Origin: an uncultured Pseudomonadales bacterium
Lineage (GTDB): Bacteria > Pseudomonadota > Gammaproteobacteria > Pseudomonadales > Azotimanducaceae
Reading direction: 5' to 3'
Assembly: GCA_938017975.1 (NCBI GenBank)
Contig: CALIKQ010000009.1
Coordinates: 1 to 64,000, forward strand
Length of the DNA stretch: 64,000 bases
Positions 27,471 through 36,092 of this stretch are shown here, piece by piece. Below the pieces are notes generated by a model. It searched no databases. It had not been told where the DNA came from and saw only the letters and a program-made list of their open reading frames with translations. The position numbers and the translations under genes are program-made. Every line of letters begins with the position of its first letter. Positions within the stretch are counted from its first letter, which is position 1.

Positions 27471-29279
27471 TTAAGCCTTTGGAATACTTACCGTAAAGGT
27501 TGAGCCCTCTCCAAGCGTTGAGGTCACGGAGACCTTGCCACGATGGCGCTCTGCGATGTGTTTGACAATCGATAATCCAAGGCCTGTTCCCCCTGCATCG
27601 CGTGAGCGTGCTTGGTCCACGCGATAGAACCTTTCAAAAATTTTGTCATGTTCCTTAACGGGTATTCCAGAACCTTGGTCAATCACTTGGATGATCATCG
27701 ATTTTTGCTGAGTAAAGGCATCGATCAGCACCTTCTGTCCTGGATCACTATAGTGGATGGCATTCTCGACCAGATTTGCAATCATTTGAGAAAAATCACC
27801 CTGATTGGTACGAATACGGGCCGTTGAAGCTGAATCACTGACCTTTAACTCAAGTTGTACTTCCTGCAACTCAGCATCCGAACGATGTGTTTTATACACC
27901 GTTTCGAGCAGGGGTTTTAGACGCCTTTCCGATGTATAAGGCAAAGCCTGTCCTGCTTCTAGGCGGGAGAGCTGCATGAGATCTTGGACAATCGCGCCTA
28001 GCCGCAAAACTTGCTGCTGACTGCGCTCTAAAAAAGAAGTTCGAATGTCATTTGGCATGTCATTATCGTCGGCCATCGTATCGATAAAACCCCGAAGTGC
28101 AGAGATCGGGGTCTTGAGTTCGTGGGACGCATTTGCCACAAAATCTGTCCTTACCCGTTCGAGTCTCAATAATTCTGAAACATCCTTGATCACCAATAGC
28201 ATGCCCATCGGGGTTTGATCATCCGGCATCAGGACCGAAACCTCAGCTGAACGAATGCCAATTTGAACAGATTGAAAACCTGTGGTCATTTCAGACCATC
28301 CCTCCTCCACAATTCGATTCAAATCGTCATAATGATGAAGCGACGCGAAGGGCTTATCCTGTGCGGTTTCAGCCGATATCTGTAAAATTTGACACGCAGA
28401 ATCATTCAAATAGATTACTCGGCTCGATCTTCCAAGAGCAACGACACCCTCGGTCATGCCTTGCAAAACCGCCGCCAGCTCATTTCTGCGCGCTGTGACT
28501 TCAAGCATTTTCTCTTCGGTTCCAGCCGCAAGTTGATTGAGCGCGCGTGCTAATTGACCAAGTTCATCGCGGCGCTCCTCCGGGATTCTCAAACTAAATT
28601 CTCCAGCCGCCATTGACCTCGAAACCGTTGTCATTTGCAGCACAGGCAATACAATTTTCCGGGTAAAATACAGACCGATCAGCAACACAAGAGCTGTTAA
28701 CAGCATTGCCACCAGAAGGGTTTGGTTGCGCAACTGAGCCACTTTTTCGTCGATACTGGTTAAGGGCATGCTGACCCTGACGTAACCAGTTTTTGAGGAT
28801 TCAGACCCAAGCGCTAATGCGAGATAGAGCATTTCTTGGTTCAACGTTGCACTGTAACGTTCTGCCATTCCAATTTCGCCAACACGACTTCCAGCAAAGA
28901 TAATCTCAGGGCGGGTCAGATGATTTTCCATCAACCGCGGATCTTTCTCATTGTCATATAAAACGGTGCCCAAAGGGTCTAAAACGGTAATACGTTGCTG
29001 AGAGCTGATGAACGGCAGAGCCAGCGACTGGCTCATGAACGGCTCATAGAATTGCTTTAAAAGTAGAACTTGCTCGGCCAGAGAAGATTCAATCGATGCT
29101 CTGGCGTCTTCCTCGACCTGATTGACTGCTAAGTAGCCAAGACTCAACGAGCTCACCAACACGAGCGCTGATAACATTCCCCAAATCTGCCAAAGCAGTC
29201 GAGATCTAAAAATACTGGGTCTAAATGTTGCTGACAATCCGGTACCCAACGCCTCTAACGGTTTCAATGAGTCCTGCAT
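27471..29279 (-). CDS. phoR: PhoR-like sensor histidine kinase
   Basis: Membrane histidine kinase of about 600 residues. A first transmembrane span lies near residues 30-55, an extracytoplasmic loop follows, and a second span lies near 190-210. HAMP and PAS domains come next. The phospho-acceptor is in FVANASHELKTPISALRGF around residue 385. The ATPase has NLVENAIHYS, GSGIPVKEHDKIFERFYRVD and GTGLGLSIVKH. With the adjacent PhoB it should sense phosphate limitation. The start is uncertain: ATG 29279 or GTG 29285 overlap the end of phoB by about 60 bases, and a TTG at 29237 would shorten the overlap. Confidence 0.87.
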   Translation of the reverse strand: MQDSLKPLEALGTGLSATFRPSIFRSRLLWQIWGMLSALVLVSSLSLGYLAVNQVEEDARASIESSLAEQVLLLKQFYEPFMSQSLALPFISSQQRITVLDPLGTVLYDNEKDPRLMENHLTRPEIIFAGSRVGEIGMAERYSATLNQEMLYLALALGSESSKTGYVRVSMPLTSIDEKVAQLRNQTLLVAMLLTALVLLIGLYFTRKIVLPVLQMTTVSRSMAAGEFSLRIPEERRDELGQLARALNQLAAGTEEKMLEVTARRNELAAVLQGMTEGVVALGRSSRVIYLNDSACQILQISAETAQDKPFASLHHYDDLNRIVEEGWSEMTTGFQSVQIGIRSAEVSVLMPDDQTPMGMLLVIKDVSELLRLERVRTDFVANASHELKTPISALRGFIDTMADDNDMPNDIRTSFLERSQQQVLRLGAIVQDLMQLSRLEAGQALPYTSERRLKPLLETVYKTHRSDAELQEVQLELKVSDSASTARIRTNQGDFSQMIANLVENAIHYSDPGQKVLIDAFTQQKSMIIQVIDQGSGIPVKEHDKIFERFYRVDQARSRDAGGTGLGLSIVKHIAERHRGKVSVTSTLGEGSTFTVSIPKA

Positions 29280-29913
29280 CAACACCTAGCTTTTTCCGAA
29301 CTGAACGGATGTGAACATCGATATTCCGATCGATCACCACCACCGACTCGCCCAAGACCCGGTTAATCAACTGTTCTCGTGAAAAAACTCGACCAGGCTG
29401 CTCAATTAAAGCAGAAAGCAATCGAAACTCTGTAGCTGTCAGTCTTAATTCTGTATCTTTAAGAAACACTTGGTGACGCAACACATCAATGCGAAGGTTC
29501 TGATGGACAAGCATTTCCTCAGCGCCCTTGCTGTTGCTTGATCCGCGCCGAAGCACGGCTTTCACCCGGGCAAGCAGTTCCCGTGGACTAAAAGGCTTAG
29601 GCATATAGTCATCAGCACCGAGCCCCAATCCAATCACGACATCAGCCTCCTCGCTTTTTGCAGAAAGAACAATGATGGGAATTTCTTGAGTGGCGGTATC
29701 TGACCGAATGGACTGGCAAATACTCAGCCCATCCAAACCTGGCAACATCAAATCTAGTATAATCAGGTCAGGACGCTTGGCTTGAACCAGCGCAAGCCCC
29801 TCGTCGCCGCGTTCCGCCGTGACCACCTCATAGCCCTCACGACGGAGGTTGTAGGCGATCACATCTTGAATATCTCGTTCATCTTCCACAACAGCGATTA
29901 ACGATTTCGACAT
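29221..29913 (-). CDS. phoB: PhoB response regulator
   Basis: OmpR-family regulator of 230 residues. The receiver domain has the acidic pocket VVEDERD, phospho-acceptor D54 in LDLMLPGLDG, and K106 in YMPKPFSP. The C-terminal winged helix has RLTATEFRLLSALIEQPGRVFSREQL and the DNA-reading segment DRNIDVHIRSVRKKLG. The sequence follows PhoB closely over its length. It overlaps phoR and begins 32 bp after fabB on the same strand, so it may be read in part from the fabB transcript. Confidence 0.92.
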   Translation of the reverse strand: MSKSLIAVVEDERDIQDVIAYNLRREGYEVVTAERGDEGLALVQAKRPDLIILDLMLPGLDGLSICQSIRSDTATQEIPIIVLSAKSEEADVVIGLGLGADDYMPKPFSPRELLARVKAVLRRGSSNSKGAEEMLVHQNLRIDVLRHQVFLKDTELRLTATEFRLLSALIEQPGRVFSREQLINRVLGESVVVIDRNIDVHIRSVRKKLGVDAGLIETVRGVGYRIVSNI

Positions 29914-29945
29914 TCGGTTATCTTCCGATGATGATCAGTGCTCGA

Positions 29946-31157
29946 CTAAATCTTTTGGAAGACCAGCACCGCATTGGTGCCGCCAAACCCAAAACTATTA
30001 GACATCACAGTGGAAATACCCGCGTGGTCAATACGTTCGGTCACGATGGGCGCTGGCTCAATATTTGGATCAATCAGGTCGATATTGGCCGATGCACAAA
30101 TAAAGTCGTTGTCCAGCATTAATAACGAGTAGATGGCTTCATGGACTCCGGCAGCACCCAGCGAGTGGCCACTCAACGACTTGGTTGCGCTAATTTTAGG
30201 CAAATCTGCGCCAAACACGCGACGTATGGCTGCAATTTCGGGTGGGTCACCCGCCGGCGTGCTGGTACCATGCGCGTTAATGTAATCGACGGGGTCGTTA
30301 AGGTCTGCAGTTGCAAGGCGCATTGCCCGCTCACCACCTTCTCCAGAGGGCGCAACCATGTCGAAGCCATCAGAAGTCGCGGCATAACCTTTAATTTCAG
30401 CATAGATTTTTGCGCCCCGGGCTTTAGCATGTTCTAGCTCTTCGACGATCACGAAGCCAGCGCCACCCGCTATAACAAATCCATCCCGATCTGCATCGTA
30501 AGCCCGAGAAGCAGTCTGAGGATCATGATTGCGTTTAGTCGATAAAGCACCCATTGCATCGAACAAGGCTGTCATTGACCAGTGCTCTTCTTCGCCACCA
30601 CCCGCAAAAACGATATCCTGTTTGTTCAGCTGAATTTGCTCAAGTGCATGACCTATACAATGTGCACTGGTTGAGCAAGCGCTGGTAATTGAATAGTTAA
30701 TACCCTTAATTGAGAAGGCTGTCGCAAGGCAAGCCGATATCGTTGAGCTCATGGTTCGAGTAACTCGGTATGGCCCAACACGCTTGAGGCCCTTTTCTCT
30801 GAGGATATCAGCTGATTCTGTCAAGTTAGAAGAACTCGCACCACCAGAGCCGGCAACAATACCGGTCCTTTCATGAGACACCTCGTTTTCCTCGAGACCC
30901 GAATCTGCGATCGCTTCTTGCAATGCGATATAAGAAAATGCCGCGGCATCTCCCATAAAACGCCGAAGCTTGCGATCGATTAGCGCTTCTTGGTCAATCT
31001 CAATACTACCCGCAACATGCGATCGTAATCCCATCTCTTCGTAGATCGGTTGATGTTTGATTCCTGATTGAGTCGCTCGAAGCGACGCGAGCGTCAGGGG
31101 AATCGAATTCCCCAACGGCGAGACGATTCCTAGACCGGTAATCACTGCTCTTCTCAT
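29946..31157 (-). CDS. fabB: 3-oxoacyl-ACP synthase I FabB
   Basis: Condensing enzyme of 403 residues for fatty acid elongation, needed for unsaturated chains. The nucleophilic Cys is in [14 protein letters not shown], and the two histidines are in [12 protein letters not shown] and [27 protein letters not shown] closes the protein. The N-terminus [17 protein letters not shown] is FabB-like. A good AGAGGAA precedes the ATG. It follows fabA on the same strand after 359 bp, the usual fabA-fabB pairing. Confidence 0.95.
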   Translation of the reverse strand: MRRAVITGLGIVSPLGNSIPLTLASLRATQSGIKHQPIYEEMGLRSHVAGSIEIDQEALIDRKLRRFMGDAAAFSYIALQEAIADSGLEENEVSHERTGIVAGSGGASSSNLTESADILREKGLKRVGPYRVTRTMSSTISACLATAFSIKGINYSITSACSTSAHCIGHALEQIQLNKQDIVFAGGGEEEHWSMTALFDAMGALSTKRNHDPQTASRAYDADRDGFVIAGGAGFVIVEELEHAKARGAKIYAEIKGYAATSDGFDMVAPSGEGGERAMRLATADLNDPVDYINAHGTSTPAGDPPEIAAIRRVFGADLPKISATKSLSGHSLGAAGVHEAIYSLLMLDNDFICASANIDLIDPNIEPAPIVTERIDHAGISTVMSNSFGFGGTNAVLVFQKI

Positions 31158-31516
31158 GGTTTGCTGATTCCTCTTTTGAAGTCCAATAGGGCTGTTTCAT
31201 CAGCTCCGGGTTTTTTGTACTTTGATTCGCATCACCGATTTTTCTCTTCAGCCATGCTCGCTTAACCTTTCTTGATTACTTTTGGCGAGCAAAGGCCGAT
31301 GAAGATAATCCCCGTTTGCTCCCTGGCGCTAAACCTCTTTAGTGTGTTCTGCCCCTGAAGCTTTTCTGCCACTGAACTTTTTCTGTCACTGCATCCTCTC
31401 GCGCGGGTAAGGTCTCAATGCTCCCAAACCTCAGAGTTACAAAAATTGACGTTAAGGCTAGGCGGTTTTTCAACCACCGATCACCCGGTCCTCGATATAC
31501 AAAAACCAACTAGGTG
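31158..31516. other. 359-bp fabA-fabB intergenic region with a three-copy 17-bp repeat
   Basis: No coding frame is convincing here. The stretch 31347-31396 holds three imperfect copies of a 17-bp unit beginning TTCTGCCCCTGAAG, TTCTGCCACTGAAC and TTCTGTCACTGCAT. It may contain a separate fabB promoter, but I see no clear -35/-10 pair and no recognisable FabR or FadR site. Confidence 0.5.
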
Positions 31517-32056
31517 TCACTTAAAATCGTCTAACGATGTAAACAAGCCAACCTTGATACTCTCCGCCGTATAAATCAGAGCATCATCAACCAGGACTCG
31601 ACAGTCTGCAATGCCCAGGACAGTTTTTCCTTCTCGAATTCGAGTCACATCAATTTCATAACGGACGAGCTTATTCGTCGGTAAAATTTGGCCCCGAAAT
31701 GCGACCTTGCCGCAACCGAGTGCGCGACCTAAACCTTTATTGCCCTTCCAGGCGAGAAAGAATCCGAGTAACTGCCAAAGTGCATCTAGACCAAGACAGC
31801 CTGGCATCACGGGGTCGTCGACGAAATGGCAGTCAAAAAACCACAGATCTGGATGGATATCTAGCTCAGCGATGATTTGGCCTTTACCTGCTTTTCCAGC
31901 CTCGGAATCGATGCGAGTAATCCGATCCATCATGAGCATCTGACCAATCGGTAGGTGCGCACCTCCTGGCCCAAACATGCGTCCGTAGCCACATTCCAGC
32001 AACGCGGTCTTATCAAATGCGTGTTGCGTGTTTATTTCAGCTCTTTCTGTGTTCAT
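31517..32056 (-). CDS. fabA: 3-hydroxydecanoyl-ACP dehydratase/isomerase FabA
   Basis: Hot-dog-fold enzyme of 179 residues that dehydrates 3-hydroxydecanoyl-ACP and isomerises trans-2- to cis-3-decenoyl-ACP, the branch point of anaerobic unsaturated fatty acid synthesis. The catalytic His lies in FFDCHFVDDPVMPGCLG and the Asp in LGLDALWQLLGFF, and the length is typical of the family. It is divergent from lpxA and upstream of fabB on the same strand. Presence of FabA with FabB supports a gammaproteobacterial host. Confidence 0.95.
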   Translation of the reverse strand: MNTERAEINTQHAFDKTALLECGYGRMFGPGGAHLPIGQMLMMDRITRIDSEAGKAGKGQIIAELDIHPDLWFFDCHFVDDPVMPGCLGLDALWQLLGFFLAWKGNKGLGRALGCGKVAFRGQILPTNKLVRYEIDVTRIREGKTVLGIADCRVLVDDALIYTAESIKVGLFTSLDDFK

Positions 32057-32207
32057 AGAATTCGTGGAAAAGCCACGCTGTTGTTAGGTGGGGCGAGTAT
32101 AGCATCGAAGAAAAGGAATAAAACTTTGACATCTATGGGACAATATGGAAATTTGCTGTACGAAAGAAGCGCAGACTCTGCGCACAAACTCATCAATGGA
32201 GCTGGTT

Positions 32208-33017
32208 ATGCCAGACATTAGCTCACTCGCTGTTGTCCACCCGAATGCGGACATTGGTTCCGATTGCGTAATTGGGCCTTTTTGCACGGTTGGAGAGCAT
32301 GTCCAGATCGGCGCTAGGACGCGCCTAATGAGCCATGTTGTTGTGGACGGCCACACGCGCATTGGTGAGGACTGCACGGTTTACCCCTTCGTTACCCTAG
32401 GGATTGCCTCTCAAGATCTTAAACACGAAGCAAATTCGGCAACTTACACAGAGGTGGGTGATCGAAATATATTTCGAGAGTTTGTTTCAGTACACAGTGG
32501 CACCGAGGAAGGAAGTTCTACAACCATTGGGAACGACTGCGCACTCCTCGCTCACGCTCATGTGGCACACAATTGTACCGTGGGCAATGATGTGGTCATG
32601 AGCCATAGCGCGACCCTAGGAGGACATGTATCTGTGGGTGATTACGCAAACATCGGAGGATTAGCAGCGGTGCATCAGTTCTGCCATATCGGCAGAGTTG
32701 CCATGATTGCTGGGATGGCCCGTGTTGTCCAGGATGTATTGCCGTATACCATTGCCGAGGGGTTTCCAGCTCATATGCGCGTGGTAAACAAGGTTGGACT
32801 AGAACGCGCCGGCTTTGAATCAAAATCCATCCTCGAGGTCCGCAAAGCATTCAGGATTTTATTTTCGCGTGAATTACGTTTGGACGACGCTGTCAGAGAG
32901 GTCGCTAAAGAATTCCCAAATTCCCCTCATATTGATGAAATGCTAGCCGCCATATCTGACTCTCAGCGGGGGTTGGCGCGCCCTGATTCATCGACTTTTG
33001 AACTCAACGTCGGATAG
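32208..33017 (+). CDS. lpxA: UDP-N-acetylglucosamine O-acyltransferase LpxA
   Basis: Left-handed beta-helix acyltransferase of 269 residues that begins lipid A synthesis. Hexapeptide repeats run from HPNADIGSDCVIG on. The catalytic histidine region reads AHAHVAHNCTVGN, and GGLAAVHQFCHIG follows. The C-terminal helical part contains VNKVGLERAGF. ATG 32208 has GGAGC about eight bases upstream and is preferred to in-frame 32145. Normally lpxA sits between fabZ and lpxB; here it is alone, divergent from fabA. It may be the only copy or a second one. Confidence 0.9.
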   Translation: MPDISSLAVVHPNADIGSDCVIGPFCTVGEHVQIGARTRLMSHVVVDGHTRIGEDCTVYPFVTLGIASQDLKHEANSATYTEVGDRNIFREFVSVHSGTEEGSSTTIGNDCALLAHAHVAHNCTVGNDVVMSHSATLGGHVSVGDYANIGGLAAVHQFCHIGRVAMIAGMARVVQDVLPYTIAEGFPAHMRVVNKVGLERAGFESKSILEVRKAFRILFSRELRLDDAVREVAKEFPNSPHIDEMLAAISDSQRGLARPDSSTFELNVG

Positions 33018-33048
33018 TTAAGCCCTCGTTTTTGACTAAGGAGATCCA

Positions 33049-33702
33049 GTGATCAAAGCTGTACTTTGGGATTTTGGCGGTGTTTTAACCAGTAGCCCTT
33101 TTGAGGCATTTAATCGTTTTGAAACGGAGAAAGGGCTGCCACAAAACTTCATCCGATCGATTAACGCAACCAACCCAGACACCAACGCCTGGGCACAATT
33201 TGAGAGTAACAAGATGAGCGTCGATGCCTTTGATGCGGCATTCGCCTCAGAGTCGAGGGATAAAGGTCATGAGATACCCGGCAAGGATGTCCTGGCATTA
33301 TTATCCGGTGATATTCGTCCTAAAATGGTTGCAGCGTTGCGCAAGATTAAACAGAGCTATGCCGTCGGATGCATCACCAACAACGTCAAGTCAGGCAAAG
33401 GTGCGGGGATGGCAAGATCCTCCGTCAAGGCTAAAGCTGTTTCGAATGTAATGGCGCTTTTTGATGTTGTGATCGAGTCCAGTGTCATCGGATTACGGAA
33501 ACCAGATCCAAAAATTTATCAATTGACCTGCGAGGAAATGGGCGTCGATCCTTGCGATGCCCTTTTTATTGATGATTTGGGAATTAATCTAAAGCCTGCG
33601 AAAGCGATGGGCATGCAAACGATCAAAGTCCTCAATGAGTCTCAAGCATTGGACGACCTGAGTTCGGCCCTAAACTTGGATTTTTCGGACATTGAACACT
33701 AG
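33049..33702 (+). CDS. HAD-IA hydrolase (ACAD10-type/epoxide-hydrolase N-terminal-like)
   Basis: HAD protein of 217 residues. Motif I is LWDFGGVLTSSPFEAF with Gly where classical enzymes have the second Asp, as in epoxide-hydrolase/ACAD10-type HAD domains. It also has a helical cap, GCITNN, GLRKPDPKIYQL with the lysine, and FIDDLGINLKPAKAMGM. Substrate unknown. Its stop overlaps the stop of the convergent galK by four bases (CTAG read on both strands). Confidence 0.82.
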   Translation: MIKAVLWDFGGVLTSSPFEAFNRFETEKGLPQNFIRSINATNPDTNAWAQFESNKMSVDAFDAAFASESRDKGHEIPGKDVLALLSGDIRPKMVAALRKIKQSYAVGCITNNVKSGKGAGMARSSVKAKAVSNVMALFDVVIESSVIGLRKPDPKIYQLTCEEMGVDPCDALFIDDLGINLKPAKAMGMQTIKVLNESQALDDLSSALNLDFSDIEH

Positions 33703-34880
33703 AGCGCATCAATACGAGCACCATTACCTGACTCTGCGATCAGCAGCATCGGCTTGACCCCGGTTTGCTTTTGGTAAGACGCAGCAACCACTGCGTTGTG
33801 CTGCTCGACGTCAATTTTTGCCACCAAAGCGATGGCACATCCACCAAACCCTGCACCAGTCATGCGGGCGCCCAACGCTAGCCCTGAATCTCTGCTGGCT
33901 TGTGTGATCTGATCTAATGGGCCACAACTCACCTGATAATCCTCTGATAAAGATCGATGGCTCTCGTTCATCAGATGTCCTAACCGCGATAGATTACCCT
34001 CGCTCAATGCCTCAGCAGCTTTTTCGACCCGTGCTTGCTCGGAAAAGATGTGGCGCGCCCGCGCTTTAAGTTTTGGATCAGAGAGCCCGCTCAGGATGGA
34101 ATCAGCTGTGCCGGCATCTAATTGAGCAAGCCCCTGCCGATGATTAACCCCAGAGTGGAAAGACTCTATTTGAGCAATCTCACGGACTCGTTCCGCGTAG
34201 CCAGATGCCGCCAGGGTGCGAGGCATTCCAGTGTCCATTACGACAAGGCAATGGCTTTCAGGTATGGGCCTGAGCCGTTCAAATTTCAAAGTCCGACAGT
34301 CAAGTTTAATCAGCCCCCCCATTAAAATGCTCACGGGGTCCATGACCCCCGAGGGCACACCGACAAAATTATTTTCTACTTGTTGGCATAACAGCGCTAA
34401 AGTAAGTCGAAAGCTAGAATTACTGTCATCCACAATTTGCTCAGATAAGGCGTGATGATTCACCATTGCCAGGAGTGCTAATAAAGAGGCCGAGCTTGAG
34501 AGCCCACCGCCGCTGAGGTCAGATGTCAGCCAGAGGTCAAAACCGCGACCCAGCTGACGGTGAGCGCCGATTTTGAGTAGGCCTTGTACATAGTCACCCC
34601 AAGAACCACTGGGCAATCGCATCACATCCAAGGGGTTAAATCTGTTTAGTGCATCGAACCGATCGCTGAAAACCCGAACTTCTGATCGACCTGTGAACCG
34701 ATAATAACCCCGAGTCTGCTGCTTGATCGTCATAGGCATTACCAGACCGCCGCAGTAATCAATATGCTCGCCAATCACATTAATTCTGCCCGGGGCTTGT
34801 GCAACATGCGTTGGCTGTTCGCCGAAAACTTTGTAGAACTGGTCTGCCGCCTGGCGGTGCTGGACTATTTTCTCAGTCAT
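33699..34880 (-). CDS. galK: Galactokinase GalK
   Basis: GHMP kinase of 393 residues: ATP-dependent phosphorylation of alpha-D-galactose. The signatures are APGRINVIGEHIDYCGG near the N-terminus, the ATP loop SGGGLSSSASLLALL, the catalytic region VPSGVMDPVSILMG and GARMTGAGFGGCAIAL. The frame is open to 35042, but ATG 34880 (MTEKIVQ) gives the family length. It overlaps galM by eight bases and is last in a six-gene run headed by molybdenum hydroxylase subunits. Confidence 0.93.
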   Translation of the reverse strand: MTEKIVQHRQAADQFYKVFGEQPTHVAQAPGRINVIGEHIDYCGGLVMPMTIKQQTRGYYRFTGRSEVRVFSDRFDALNRFNPLDVMRLPSGSWGDYVQGLLKIGAHRQLGRGFDLWLTSDLSGGGLSSSASLLALLAMVNHHALSEQIVDDSNSSFRLTLALLCQQVENNFVGVPSGVMDPVSILMGGLIKLDCRTLKFERLRPIPESHCLVVMDTGMPRTLAASGYAERVREIAQIESFHSGVNHRQGLAQLDAGTADSILSGLSDPKLKARARHIFSEQARVEKAAEALSEGNLSRLGHLMNESHRSLSEDYQVSCGPLDQITQASRDSGLALGARMTGAGFGGCAIALVAKIDVEQHNAVVAASYQKQTGVKPMLLIAESGNGARIDAL

Positions 34881-35844
34881 AATCTGAGAATTTGAGGAGG
34901 CTGTGCCAGCGATAGCGCTCGCCCGGACGTAAGATTGTGTCTTCGGCGCAATCCCGATTAATTGCATTGGGCACAATCTGCGGCTCAAGGCAAATTGCCT
35001 CCAAAGTCCCCGCCTCATCAAAACGGGTGTACATCTGAACACCGGGTTGATCTGTCCAGAGGTCCATTGTTAGGCCATCATAGCTCAATGATGCGATCAG
35101 TGACGGATCGGTTTGGACCAGTGCGGAACTCGAACGATAGAAGTAGTGATCGAACCCGCCCAGATCGCTCAGACGGGTACGATGGGTTTGCAACCAGTCT
35201 GAAACAAATTGCCCTGAATTAGGTTCCAATTCAGGTTGCGCAAGTCCAAAGCGTGTTGTCGTGGCAATTCGTTCAGAATCTACGGTGTATCCGTCTTCGA
35301 CATAAAGCGAGAGATGATGATCAGAAAGACTGCCTGATGGCCCAAGACAATAGTAATTGTGTTGGGTCACATTAACCAAAGTTGGCGCAGTACACCGCGC
35401 CTCGACCGCGTATGAAACGCCACTTTCAAGCAGTCGAACAGAGCAAGTCAAGTCTATTGCTGCCGGATAACCGCCATGCCCTTCCGGTAATCGTGCTGTA
35501 AAGTCGAGCCCTTGCTCATGCTCCTCAACGTCCCAATACCATTGCCCCAAACCGAGTTCGCCGCCATGAAGCTGATGAGCACCGTCATTGGGCTGCAGGT
35601 GGATGTCGACCTGATCGATCAAGCAACGGCTATTTTGAATACGCCCGCCAACAGGGCCAACCAGCGCTCCAAGGCTAACGGTGTCGAAGCAATAGTCTAG
35701 ATGCTCGGGGAGTGAGAGAACCACAGATCGCCATTCACCGTGAGAGCGAACCTGGAGTGCTGTGGTTCGCGCGCCATAGTTGATCATCTTTAGCTTTACA
35801 GTTTCGGAATTAAGCTCGTAGCCTTGGAGTCGATCAGTATCCAT
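34873..35844 (-). CDS. galM: Aldose 1-epimerase GalM
   Basis: Mutarotase of 323 residues converting beta- to alpha-galactose for GalK. Substrate motifs are GPVGGRIQNSR, GAHQLHGGELGLGQ with one active-site His, NVTQHNYYCLG with the other, and the catalytic Glu in CLEPQIVPNAIN. Its ATG shares one base with the stop of the MoaD-like gene (TGATG), and its end overlaps galK by eight bases. Tight coupling to the upstream molybdoenzyme genes is unusual for galactose genes. Confidence 0.92.
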   Translation of the reverse strand: MDTDRLQGYELNSETVKLKMINYGARTTALQVRSHGEWRSVVLSLPEHLDYCFDTVSLGALVGPVGGRIQNSRCLIDQVDIHLQPNDGAHQLHGGELGLGQWYWDVEEHEQGLDFTARLPEGHGGYPAAIDLTCSVRLLESGVSYAVEARCTAPTLVNVTQHNYYCLGPSGSLSDHHLSLYVEDGYTVDSERIATTTRFGLAQPELEPNSGQFVSDWLQTHRTRLSDLGGFDHYFYRSSSALVQTDPSLIASLSYDGLTMDLWTDQPGVQMYTRFDEAGTLEAICLEPQIVPNAINRDCAEDTILRPGERYRWHSLLKFSDYD

Positions 35845-36086
35845 CAGCCAGCTGCAATTTTTTGGATAAAATGGAGCTCGCTGTTTGCCTCAAAGGTTGC
35901 AAGGAACGGTTCTTGCACAATTTCACCGTCGATCACGAGCGCGAAGGTCTCGAGGTTCGCTTCCAAGTAATTCGGAAGACATTCGCTCAATTCGTTTAGC
36001 AATTCACGGTAGCTCAGCGCTGCAACCTTGAGCTGTGTGCATCCTAAGATAGCCTCTAACTCAGAAGAGAAAAAAACAATGGCCAC
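35844..36086 (-). CDS. MoaD/ThiS-like ubiquitin-fold protein with an Ala-Gly C-terminus
   Basis: Beta-grasp protein of 80 residues. The pattern LVIDGEIVQEPFLATFEANSE followed by LHFIQKIAAG is that of MoaD, the sulfur-carrier subunit of molybdopterin synthase. The tail reads Ala-Ala-Gly where sulfur carriers normally end Gly-Gly; I verified the codons gca-gct-ggc-tga at 35846-35855. It lies seven bases after the molybdoenzyme large-subunit gene and is coupled to galM by TGATG. It may be a dedicated helper of this operon's enzyme rather than a general sulfur carrier. Confidence 0.78.
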   Translation of the reverse strand: MAIVFFSSELEAILGCTQLKVAALSYRELLNELSECLPNYLEANLETFALVIDGEIVQEPFLATFEANSELHFIQKIAAG

Positions 36087-36092
36087 TGCCGC

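Noticed and set aside
32126-32131. TTGACA as the -35 of an lpxA promoter
   Set aside because: No acceptable -10 hexamer at 16-18 bp; it may be chance in an AT-rich stretch.
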